Source: Tethya wilhelma
Taxonomy: Eukaryota > Porifera > Demospongiae > Tethyida > Tethyidae
Direction of reading: 5' to 3'
Assembly: GCA_964030475.1 (NCBI GenBank)
Contig: CAXIPT010000003.1
Location: 659,709 to 723,708, forward strand
DNA length: 64,000 nt
The notes beneath the pieces are model-generated. The model made no database searches. It had not been told where the DNA came from and saw only the letters and a list, made by a program, of their open reading frames with translations. This document shows, piece after piece, positions 43,476-52,457 of this stretch. The translations under genes and the position numbers were made by a program. Within the stretch, counting starts at the first letter, position 1, and each line of letters opens with the position of its first letter.

Positions 43476-43655
43476 AAGGTACACTAGGTCTCCTATAGCA
43501 GAAAGGATGGATAACAATAGGCAAGGATGATACTTTTTTCTGTCTCAAACTCTTTTAGGTCGATATCTCAACTGAGAATTGCAAACAGCATGCAGAGAGA
43601 GGGAGAGAATAAGTCCCTCAGATGCATGCTCAAAATAACAAGGAAAAGAAGAGTC
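43476..43655 (-). pseudogene. Antisense relic of GPCR TM5-TM6 upstream of the 43834 gene
   Basis: On the minus strand, codons for GLILSLSLCMLFAILS, DIDLKEFETEKSIILAY and SFLL-ET survive with stops. It is homologous to the relic at 31002-31160, including the shared TCTCCTATAGCAGAAAGGAT end. Confidence 0.7.
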
Positions 43656-43833
43656 CATTTAGAATATCATGCAATAAATACTGTCAAAAACATCAACTTC
43701 ACAATTATCAATTACTATACTCAGGCGTACAGACAATTTCAGTTCTATAGATTCGACTCAACCACAATATAATGTTCTAATTCCTATAGACTTAGCATAA
43801 TCATATTAAGAAAGAAATAATGATAATAAAAAA

Positions 43834-46266
43834 ATGGCATTGCTGTATTGTTTAGAGCTGGTGGTACTAGCAAGTCTAGTGTTCAGTGGACACTGCTCAT
43901 CTCAGACATGTTGTGACGGCAATGAAACAGACATCAAGACTATCAACATTCTCTTGATGCTACCCTTCCCAGATCTGGACCCTCTTGGTAGAGAAGCTGC
44001 TTATGAAGATGGTCACGATATAGCACCAGCTGCCTATCTAGCTGTGGAACAGATCAACAACCGAACAGACATCCTTAAAGGATACAAACTAGAACTGATT
44101 CGAAGTGACGGTGGCTGTAATATCAGGGAACGTACAGTGGATAGCTTTGCTCGATACATTTACAATCTAACTGTACCCATAGCTGGTATTGTTGGATTAA
44201 CTTGCATTGAATCGTTACAATTCATTCCCAAATTGACAGGTCCCAACAGAGCAGGGATTTTGACCATGTCCTTGTTTGAAGATCCATCTTTTCGTGATAA
44301 ACCAAATGCTTTTGGTGTGCTAAAAGTAGAGCTGTGCTTTAGTGAATTGTTCACTGAGCTAATGAAAGTGCTCAACTGGAAGCATGTGGCACTTCTCCAC
44401 AGTAGTAACGAAAAGAATGAATCTAAAAGATTTGTAAATAATGTGAACAGATTGAGAGGTTCTGAACTTCTCTTTAATGGCGAACTAAACAACGACCATT
44501 TTCCTCTTGAAGAACTTCGAGGGTCTTTTGCCAGTGTAATCTTTGTCCTAGCAACACCTAACTTCTACAACAGGCTTTTCTGTATAGCCTACCATCAAAA
44601 TATGACCTATCCTGACTACCAGTGGGTGATTAGTTACACTATTGCAGAGTTTGCTAACACAACATTTCAGTATAGCGGTGTAAGCTATACTTGTTCTAAG
44701 GAACAAATCCACACAGCAGTTAATGGTAGTGTTGTGTTTATGGCTAAATTATTTGAAGAAAATGCAGTTAACCTGCTGGGGCAGAATAGAGAGCAGTTTC
44801 GACTTTTATACATGAATCAAGCAATGATATATGCTAACAGATTTAATGTAAATTCTACACTTACACCATTTGGTGATCCAATTTACGATGCCACATGGAC
44901 ACTTGCATTCGCACTGAACAGCTCTCTTGATGAATTGGAAAAAAGAAACTTAATATTCTTAGAGAAAGATCTCCCTAGTCAGAGAGGAAACACCGAAATC
45001 CTCAGAACAAACATGAAAGACTTGAAAGTTGATGGGATAACAGGACGAATAAATTTCAACAGCTTTCGATGTCTTGTCAAAGATTCTAGAACAATACGTC
45101 TCCGAGTGCACAAAAACAATGGCAGTGCAACTGATATAGGAAATTATACTTCTGGAGAATTTTTTATTAACAGAGAGTTCCTAGACTATAATATTCGATT
45201 CAAGTACAGCCACTTGGATGCAGCAATAGCTCAAGTGTACATCATAGCAGCGATCATTGCTTTACTTTTAACTATCTCAGTCCACATTATCAATGTAGTC
45301 TATCGAAACCACAAGTCAATAAAGGCTTCTAGTCACAAACTAAACCACATCATATTCCTAGGATGCTACCTAGTGATATTAGGCATTATACTGCATATAT
45401 TCAACAAGTGTTTTGTCAAGCTGTTGATAGTGCAAACCATCTTTTGCAACCTTTTCCCGGTCTTTTGCAATCTCGGACTTACACTAATTCTGGCTACAGT
45501 TTGCATTAAAACGTGCCGCCTTTATGTCATCTTCAAGGGTGAAGCGATGCCAAAAGCAAAAAACTTACTCAAAGATAAGATTATGGCACTGATAATTGGC
45601 ATTCTCTTTCTCATAGAGCTAGCACTTGTAGTCTTATGGATGGGGATTAGCCCACAAAGGCCGTTTAAAACAAGAACACTCGTCAACGGTTCCATCACAG
45701 ATTCTGTACCCACCGTGATTATCGACATTTCTTGCCATTCTAACCATGCAATCATTTTTCAAACTACTCTTGCCATCTACAAGGGATTCATTCTCTTTCT
45801 GTCTTTGCTGTTTGCGATTCTCAGTCGTAACATTCACAAGAAGGAGTTTGAAACAAAGAACATTATCATTCTTGTCTACCTGCTATCAATTCTCTATGCC
45901 ATTGGAGCTCCAGTGTATCTAATAGTGGTGCTTGAGAGCAACAGTCTTTCAGGACAATTTCTGTCATTAATCACGCCACTAACATTCACCGTATACATCT
46001 GCTTGGGTGCACTATTCTTGCCATCGTTACGACCCATATTTAGAGAGAAATATCAAAAAGGGCAAGATCATACGACCTACGACTTTACAGAGCCGAGGAA
46101 CTCGACTCGTCGTGCAAATTTAAAGTACCAAAACTCACTGCAAGAGTACCAGAGAAGCTTGAAGAGAAACTCTAGCAACAAGCTCAGCTACCAGCAGGAC
46201 AAGTCCCAACACAGAACCATTCACCATGACAATTCCCAACATGGAATAATTCACAGTGAAAAGTAG
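43834..46266 (+). CDS. GABA-B-like class C GPCR, clade 2
   Basis: Intact single-exon gene of 810 residues, ATG 43834. Signal peptide about 1-21; flytrap domain (GIVGLTCIESLQFIPKLTG, RAGILTMSLFEDPSF, NMTYPDYQWVISY); 7TM about 465-730 with clade 2 features (HIFNKCFVKLLIVQTIFC, TCIKTCRLYVIFKG, WMGISPQR). The intracellular tail of about 75 residues is basic and polar (REKYQKGQ, NSTRRANLKYQNSL, SLKRNSSNKLSYQ, then His/Ser/Gln repeats). The Trp of TCIKTWRL is Cys here, unlike its paralogues. Tail length is the main difference from clade 1 and could host signalling or trafficking partners (inference). Confidence 0.93.
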   Translation: MALLYCLELVVLASLVFSGHCSSQTCCDGNETDIKTINILLMLPFPDLDPLGREAAYEDGHDIAPAAYLAVEQINNRTDILKGYKLELIRSDGGCNIRERTVDSFARYIYNLTVPIAGIVGLTCIESLQFIPKLTGPNRAGILTMSLFEDPSFRDKPNAFGVLKVELCFSELFTELMKVLNWKHVALLHSSNEKNESKRFVNNVNRLRGSELLFNGELNNDHFPLEELRGSFASVIFVLATPNFYNRLFCIAYHQNMTYPDYQWVISYTIAEFANTTFQYSGVSYTCSKEQIHTAVNGSVVFMAKLFEENAVNLLGQNREQFRLLYMNQAMIYANRFNVNSTLTPFGDPIYDATWTLAFALNSSLDELEKRNLIFLEKDLPSQRGNTEILRTNMKDLKVDGITGRINFNSFRCLVKDSRTIRLRVHKNNGSATDIGNYTSGEFFINREFLDYNIRFKYSHLDAAIAQVYIIAAIIALLLTISVHIINVVYRNHKSIKASSHKLNHIIFLGCYLVILGIILHIFNKCFVKLLIVQTIFCNLFPVFCNLGLTLILATVCIKTCRLYVIFKGEAMPKAKNLLKDKIMALIIGILFLIELALVVLWMGISPQRPFKTRTLVNGSITDSVPTVIIDISCHSNHAIIFQTTLAIYKGFILFLSLLFAILSRNIHKKEFETKNIIILVYLLSILYAIGAPVYLIVVLESNSLSGQFLSLITPLTFTVYICLGALFLPSLRPIFREKYQKGQDHTTYDFTEPRNSTRRANLKYQNSLQEYQRSLKRNSSNKLSYQQDKSQHRTIHHDNSQHGIIHSEK

Positions 46267-46374
46267 AACACTGTCAGGTAGTAGTAATTTTATTTTCTAG
46301 AAGTCTTATTGTTTATTTATATTTGTGTTTAAATGTGAGTTTTTGCCAATCCTTTATTTTTCACATGTATGGGT

Positions 46375-46408
<34 letters not shown>

Positions 46409-47045
46409 ACAATGTCATGCTGGTTGACCAAAAACAACATTTAATTGCTATGTGAACAATACAGTTAATGGAATTCATATGGTGACAAATTAATGAGCTG
46501 TCTACACGTACATGAATGCACACACATGCACAGTGCTAACAAATACATGCACGCATTTCAAAGCTATAATAGTATAACTATTATTGTAAGAGCATTTGAC
46601 CCAAATTCAAAAGACCGGGGTTCGAATTCCAGCTATAGTACAGGTCTTGAGATTCTCTCTCCCTCCACATCGACTCAACATGTGCTTTAACATGTTGCTA
46701 TTCTGTCACAATAGTTCAAAACTACACACTATATACAGTACAACAGATGTACACCTGTGTAGGCAAGCATATAGCATAGCAATAGGGCACAAAAAGTAGA
46801 TTGGAAAGTGCATGGACAATATGAGGAGGGTCATAGAGAAACAGAAGCTTTTACTTGCAGATGATTGAGATTCTTGCATACTTTTATATTAAAAGAGAGC
46901 CTTTTCATACCGTAACGTGTTCTTGATTGGACGGGAAAGCAGTAAAATTCTGGACCACCAGCAACACCATATTTAAGACTGGCAACACCTCTTCATAATG
47001 GTCTTTCCTCGTCCCATTGCATTCACCCTCCATGCTGGTTTGTCT
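46267..47045. repeat. 3' flank, inverted duplicate of 58200-59122
   Basis: Starting right after the stop codon, this matches the reverse complement of 58200-59122, the 3' flank of the partial gene at 59124. It includes a (GT)n run (46373-46408), a SINE-like block (46540-46660) and GATGT at 46746-46750, the empty site of the element at 58424-58579. No gene. Confidence 0.7.
46540..46660 (+). mobile_element. tRNA-derived SINE fragment
   Basis: GTAAGAGCATTTGACCC and GGGGTTCGAATTCC resemble the box A end and box B of the SINE at 22925. The mirror copy is at 58685-58790. Confidence 0.5.
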
Positions 47046-47106
47046 AGCCTCATACCCAGGCTCTCCGCTATGTCTTTTAAATCATGGCAGAGAGGAGAGA
47101 GAGCCA

Positions 47107-47265
47107 AACAAAACTGAAGCCAAACTGAAACAAGGCAAAACTCTCATTCTGAGGATAGCAAACACCAGTATCAAATTTGATTGGCCCAAATGTTCCATCA
47201 AATTGAATTTCTTCCAACTTTGTCTGCAATAATTTCAGTGATTTTTCTCTGTCTAGGAAGATCAC
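47107..47265 (-). pseudogene. GPCR ligand-domain relic (clade 1)
   Basis: On the minus strand: a damaged EKSLKLLQTKL, then EEIQFDGTFGPIKFDTGV and YPQNESFALFQ, matching KEIQFDGTFSPVKFNTSI and YPQNESFDLFQ in the gene at 39308. It is isolated from the rest of any receptor and sits between a MITE end (about 47048-47105) and a 3'-flank module. Confidence 0.8.
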
Positions 47266-47274
47266 ATAGAAAAC

Positions 47275-47522
47275 CTAAATGAATACTATAGCACACACCA
47301 TTTATTGATAGAATACTTAATTATTCACCGAAATAATACTTTTACACACATTTCTTACAAAATTAAATTATACAAATGTTGGAAGAGGACACCTTACAAA
47401 CTAAGTCTAGTGAACAACATTCACGATAATATGTTTGTGGTTAGAAATTTATAGATGTCAGTCAATAAATTTTTGAAGAATTAACACTTTATCAGCTGTA
47501 AGCAGCACATCAATGATTTAAT
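47275..47522. repeat. GPCR 3'-flank module before a gap
   Basis: Closely similar to 39070-39305 (ATGTTGGAAGAGGACACCTTA, AAGCAGCACATCAATGATTT). It is positioned as the 3' flank of a minus-strand gene lying at the N at 47554. Confidence 0.7.
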
Positions 47523-47553
47523 TCAATGTATTGTAGTTGTTTCACTCACCGCA
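47523..47553 (-). CDS. Last codons of a hidden clade 1 GPCR at a gap
   Basis: Minus-strand reading is VSETTTIH-stop, compared with VSETTTMH-stop at the end of the gene at 39308, with the same 3' flank. The sequence then stops at the N at 47554. This indicates that most of a receptor gene lies in the gap. Only about 10 codons are visible. Confidence 0.55.
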
Positions 47554-47554
47554 N

Positions 47555-47740
47555 AGCTCCTGCCTCCAAATGACTGAGATGTGTGTTTCACATCAGTATC
47601 AAGCAGCTAGGCTACACAACTTACCACTGAGCTCAGCAGCCCGCAGCTGACTCAGTGAGTCTGGCTCAGTTCCCAGACTACTAACTACACACACCAACAC
47701 AAATGTAATTTGTAGAATTATGGAAAAATGCGAACAAACA
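47555..47740. other. Unplaced sequence right of the 47554 gap
   Basis: No gene. It contains ACTTACCACTGAGCTCAGCAG, reminiscent of the SINE box A region on the minus strand. Confidence 0.35.
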
Positions 47741-48720
47741 AGTAAAAAACAACATTGGAAATGTAATGAGACACAGGAATGGTTAAATCATAAAAAAGAA
47801 TGCGAACAAGATGGAAATTATGGCTGTTAGAGTGTGTAAAGAATTCTTCCTGTGGGCAAAATGAGAGCCTCAATAAGGAGATTGTTAAACTCATCGCTAT
47901 TAAGGCCTGTCAACTAATTAAAATCTTATGATGTTTGGATAATAGTTACTTAACAATACATCACTGCAGCATTAATGTTTTAACAAAAATTAAAAATATA
48001 GTCCATACTTAACATTTGGACAGAGTTATGAAACCACAAAATGATTATTCATAGATAGAATGGCCATATAAATTTATATACTATTTTACAAATAGTTAAT
48101 TAAACGGAATAGGAGGAGTGTTGCCATGGCAACCAAATTTTTATGACAAAGTCGGAACAATATAAACTTAATTTTGAGCGGAGCTTTTTTAAATACATCG
48201 TTTCTATGGAGACTTATGGTCATTTTTGTCAAAATTAACGCATAATTGCAGTGTGCTTTCAATGGAAAGTACTTAATAACTCGCCATAGCAACAAGGTAT
48301 AAAAAAGTCCTTTGCTGAAAATCAATATTTTAGTGTCATAAATAAGTGATAAAATTTTGGTTGCCATGGCAACAGTCCTTCTATTCCGTTTAATTAAATC
48401 GTTAATATTATGAATATTGATTAGGTCACATGACTAATTAATTTTTTAAAAAGTTAAGGATGGATGAAAGTTTATTTGTCTCCATTTCTATGGTGACAAC
48501 ATACTCTATTAGAAAGTTATTCCAATTCTGCATAAAACTTGGCCTTAGTTAGTTATCATATACTGACCCAGGCCTTAATGGCCCTGAGAATGCAGCCCAT
48601 ACAGGAAGAATTCTGCACACACTCTAACAGCCATAATTTCCATCTTGTTTGCATTCTTTTTTACGATTTAGCCATTCCTGTGTCTCATTACATTTCCAAT
48701 GTTTTTTTTTTACTTGTAAG
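47740..48720. mobile_element. ~980-bp foldback element
   Basis: The left arm 47745-47870 and right arm 48587-48718 are inverted copies (AACATTGGAAATGTAATGAG / CTCATTACATTTCCAATG; GATGGAAATTATGGCTGTTA / TAACAGCCATAATTTCCATC). The centre holds a second inverted-repeat element (48095-48405). No transposase. Related foldbacks follow at 48815-49031 and 50100-50300. Confidence 0.7.
48095..48405. mobile_element. ~310-bp MITE nested in the foldback
   Basis: Ends TTAATTAAACGGAATAG...TGTTGCCATGGCAACC and their inverse GGTTGCCATGGCAACA...CTATTCCGTTTAATTAA. The outer TTAATTAA makes the exact target duplication ambiguous. It is non-coding. Confidence 0.7.
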
Positions 48721-48814
48721 CTATAATATCCATGCTGATAGTGTACCATAAACACACAAACTCATATGTGATGTAGATTCTAAAAAAAAAAATGAGGAAA
48801 AAATGAGAACAAAC

Positions 48815-49031
48815 AAGTGAAAAAAACATTGAAAATGTAATGGCCAAATTGTAAAAAAGAAAGCAAACAAGATGGAATGGCTATTTGAGTGTGTAAAAAA
48901 TTATTCCTATGGGCAACATGAGGGACCCACCATGGGAAGAGAGTACTACATGCAGCCCACACAGGATGATTCTGCACACTCAAACAGCCATTCCATCTTG
49001 TTTGCTTTCTTCTACGATTTGGCCATTCCTA
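48815..49031. mobile_element. ~215-bp foldback, short relative
   Basis: Arms such as GAAAGCAAACAAGATGGAAT (left) and ATTCCATCTTGTTTGCTTTC (right) surround a hairpin CCTATGGGC.../GCCCACACAGG. It is followed by the small perfect palindrome CCCAGTACGGTAGTACTGGG near 49043. Confidence 0.65.
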
Positions 49032-49032
49032 T

Positions 49033-50099
49033 TCCCAGTACGGTAGTACTGGGTACATAGGATTGGCCCATTAGCGCAATACAAATATTCACGCGAATAA
49101 CTCTGCAAAAACTGAGCACTTGGCACTAAAAGGCTTTTTAAGCTACTATTTAGCCTTTTCTCTTTCTATTGAGCCTAAAAACAGCCTAAAACCATCGCTA
49201 AAGTAACAAGCTAAAGTATGCCAAACCTCCAATTTTCTCCATCTTCTTCTTTTTCTTCTTCTTCTATCTTGGAACAACTTTTCTCGAAGACCACTCACTT
49301 TCAGAAGCTGAAAGTGAGTGGTCTTCGAGAAAGTCTTTGAGAGAGTCTTTGTTTGTCTTCACGTGCTTTTTGTATCGGTTATTCGTCTCTCTAGCTGAGT
49401 CGCTAGATAGAGTAAGCAATTGTGTTTCGGACACCATGCGAGATCGGACACTTTTTCCAGAAACTGGTACGAGATACATCTTGGAAAGTTGCATAGCACA
49501 TCAAGTTGACTTGGACTCGCTAAATGGCAGCCCCACCCACTCACTCATATGGCTTCTATTGCTCGCGAAAGCATGTGTCCGAATTACTGGCAGATCGGAC
49601 TAATTAATCCTTGGACGGACAGCAGTTACAAATATCTTTGTAAATGACTTTAGGGCCCAAAACTTGCAATGCACAAACTTCAACCCTTTAGCTAGCTGCA
49701 CACCAAGAAAGAAGCTGGAGGCTCCTAATTCAGTGCCAAACCAGGACGTTTTGTAAGCAGGGTAAAATGACAGTGAGAAATTTGCAAATTTTGGTATCAA
49801 ATTCGGACAACTAGCAATTTAGGCAGGTACAAAGATGGTATGCGCAATTCAAGAGAATACCCTTCCAGAACACTTAGTTGTCAATCCGTGATCCAAATTT
49901 GAGGCTTTTAAACTAAACAGTATTAGAGAAATAGTCATTTTTTTGCAGATAATGAGCAAAAAAAGCTAGGTGGATTATTTTCTATGGCCAAATATAGACA
50001 ATTTTGGCAAAAATTTATTTTCTCAGAGAATATTTTGTCTCCAGACTCCAAATTTGGTATGCATACTCAGAAATGAATGCTCTACAAGGTTTTTGTCTT
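49033..50099. other. Unassigned DNA with a strong hairpin
   Basis: No supported gene. Open frames on both strands at 49264-49603 overlap the hairpin at 49280-49332 and share no motif I know. The stretch might be the edge of an unrecognised transposon. Confidence 0.35.
49280..49332. repeat. Perfect 25-bp inverted repeat with 3-base loop
   Basis: The left arm 49280-49304 and right arm 49308-49332 (CTGAAAGTGAGTGGTCTTCG...) pair without mismatch. It contains GAAGAC/GTCTTC in both arms. Confidence 0.85.
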
Positions 50100-50300
50100 G
50101 GCTGTTTGTGTGTGTAAAGAATTATTCCTATGGGCAACATGAGGGACCCAACATGGGAAGAGAGTACTACATGCAGCCCACACAGGAATGATTCTGCACA
50201 CACTCAAACAGCCATTCCATCTTGTTTGCTTTCTTTTTTACGATTTGGCCATTCCTATGTCTCATTACATTTCCAATGTTTTTTTCACTTGTTATTCATT
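50100..50300. mobile_element. Foldback family, third copy
   Basis: GGCTGTTTGTGTGTGTAAAG ... CACACACTCAAACAGCC form a hairpin (50100-50213), followed by one arm (ATTCCATCTTGTTTGC to TTTCACTTG). The matching outer left arm is absent. Confidence 0.6.
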
Positions 50301-50504
50301 GCAATAAGCCACAACAACTCCAAGAAAACAACACCGAGCTGTATATGGAACAAGTGTATGGGAGGATTAAATGAATACCATTGCCTGACAGGCTATATCA
50401 ATCATAATCAAAGATCATTCCATTTAAAGCCTATCATACCAAAGACTTCAACAATGTTGAACTATTGTCTTGGGTCACTGTGGCTACTAGCCCTGCTGCT
50501 TCCT

Positions 50505-50740
50505 GCTACTTGGCCCCTTAATGTTTTTGATATACATCAATGACCTACCTGTCTGTATCTCTCACTCCAAAGTTTACCTCTTTGCTGATGATGCCAAACT
50601 TCTTAAGACTGATTAACTCGACCTTGCCCAGCGATGACTGCCTGTTGCAGCAGGATATAAATGCACTACAGTCCTGGTGCAAAGACTAGAAGCTTCTCCT
50701 AAACCCAACCAAATGCATCGAATTACATTTTTCAAATCCA
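50505..50740 (+). pseudogene. LINE-type reverse transcriptase remnant
   Basis: In one frame from 50512: GPLMFLIYINDLP, then the catalytic-site motif FADDAKLL (50581 onward), a TAA stop, and after a frame change LLQQDINALQSWCKD-KLLLNPTKC. These are blocks of non-LTR retrotransposon reverse transcriptase (palm domain). Stops and frameshifts make it dead. Confidence 0.8.
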
Positions 50741-50979
50741 TCTGCCAAGGACCACACACCCTCTCCTATAGCTTTGGTGGGGGTAAAGTCCCTCTCTATA
50801 AGCCACATGCCTGTCAGTTAGTGTTGTGGGCTACACATTCCAAGATGGAGAAAAGGAATGTCTGGTAAAAGTGGCCCTGTTTTCATTTGAAATTACAAAA
50901 ATGTTCTTTTTTGGAACATCTGGCCCTGTGAGACTACCTGTCAATATAGTATTGATTTACTGATTGATTTCAATTGCAG

Positions 50980-51787
50980 CTCAAGGTGTATGCTTCCACT
51001 CCGCAGGAAGTGACACCTACCTTTGAAGATGAGTACACAGACAATGCAAACAGTGCCAACTTTGAAACTGTGGAGCAGAAAATCCACTCTAATAAAAAGC
51101 TGATAGCTATTCTCTACTTGTATCAAATCCTTGCTCCATAGTTGATGACTGTGGCTGCAGGTATTGTGATACATTCGTTAAGTGAGAGTGTTGAAGGATT
51201 TCTTCCTAAAATGAAACTAATCAAAATTCGGTTGCATTAAGCATCACTACAGTAGCCATTATACTGTTTTTATTTGCCATTTGTATGGATGTCACAGGCA
51301 TAGTTTTTGCAGCTACGAAAGTACAAAACAACAGTGAATACTCAAAGGTCATTAATGGGGACAGTGGTGGTACAGCACTGTTTTTGTTGCCCGTGACGAT
51401 TCTCGTGGCTTACGATATTGTATATAGGCTTTGTAGTCATGTTATCAATTTTGGGACTTAATCCTTGCTGCAATTCGTTCATGGCAAAGAGTCTGTGTTC
51501 TTCAGGCTGGGAATACACTCACATCATTACTGTTGCAATGTCTGGTATGATATTTGTCTTTGCTAACCATTCCTACTACATCATTCTCGGTTTGATCAAT
51601 GATCCTCTACATGCTCACAGCATTGGAATCTACCACATCATGACACTTGTAATCTATCTCTCGGTTTTCAAAATTATTTGGGGAAAATATTTTGTTAAAT
51701 ATAAAAAAGATAGAGCATCAATAAAATATACCATTAACCCTGGCGAACCCACAATGGTCACACAATCTGTAGACTTTAAAAAAGAAA
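50980..51787 (+). pseudogene. Decayed multi-TM protein gene
   Basis: A good splice acceptor (TTTCAATTGCAG) precedes codons VYASTPQEVTPTFEDEYTDN. After a stop at about 51138, coding-like hydrophobic sequence continues in other frames: TTVAIILFLFAICMDVTGIV, ALFLLPVTILVAYDIVYRLC, then from 51418 LNPCCNSFMAKSLCSSGWEY, HIITVAMSGMIFVFANHSYY and IMTLVIYLSVFKIIWGKYF. At least two frame changes are needed. It ends at the N at 51788. The family is not recognised. It may have been the upstream exon set of the gene at 51795. Confidence 0.6.
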
Positions 51788-51794
51788 NCTAAAC

Positions 51795-52457
51795 ATGGCG
51801 TCAACAAAGGGTTCTCTTAATAATGGTTCTTTTAATACTCATGAAAATGGAGACAAGAAAAGCAAAAAGAAAGACATAATCATTGTGTGCATTGCAGTAT
51901 TCGCATCAAGCATTGGATTAGTTTTGTTTCAAATCTTGGCAACTGCAACGTTTGTTTATCTCCCGGTCAAACGGACAGTTGAGGAGATTCCAACAGAGAT
52001 CAATGCTATCTATGAGTCACTGATTGTCCTATTCACTGCTCTCATTACCTACAAACTGTTTGTTGAGCCAAGGAGAGAACAGCATGTACTGAATGATATC
52101 CTTAAAGAAGTACGTGGTGAAACTGAAGATAAAAAAACAGTGAATCAGTTGGGAAAGATCCTGAATGAACTTTGCATGGGAAAGGAGTGGGTGACAGTCT
52201 GTGGTGAAAAGAAACTATTAAAAAAACACAAGCGGCGCATACTGACAGCAGATAAAGGGTTGGACGATCGTATCATCCATGCTGCCATGTTGCTCATCAA
52301 ACAGTCAATGCCTAAAGTGGATGGTTTAAAGGATCCTGCAGTACTACAGTTATTCTCACTCAGAGACTCTGCTGGTAGTTCTTTTAAGGGTTGCCTCAAA
52401 GTAAATGGGCTACAAATCCTTTGCACCAAGAATTATACTCACTGGATCACAGTCAGT
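51795..52457 (+). CDS. Two-TM protein with Ulp1-like (C48) segment, truncated
   Basis: ATG 51795. Basic N-terminus (DKKSKKKD), TM about 30-55, a second hydrophobic segment (ESLIVLFTALITYKLF), then a cytoplasmic-type region RILTADKGLDDRIIHAAMLL ... KVDGLKDPAVLQLF ... LQILCTKNYTHWITVS. The D-RIIHAAMLLIK and HW-TVS blocks resemble the substrate-loop and catalytic-His region of Ulp1/SENP-type Cys proteases, as found in many invertebrate transposon-linked proteins. This is a resemblance judged by eye. The sequence then runs into antisense GPCR DNA at about 52458, so the expected Asp and Cys of the triad are absent. Start and TM part are right beside the N at 51788. Confidence 0.5.

Noticed and set aside
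49264..49603. Protein-coding gene around the hairpin
   Set aside because: Frames on both strands derive partly from the inverted repeat; no motif or start context supports either.
52440..52446. Spliced 3' exon for the receptor at 52439-54559
   Set aside because: GTGAGT on the minus strand looks like a donor, but no acceptor with TM7 or tail homology exists to the left, and the other genes of the family have no introns.
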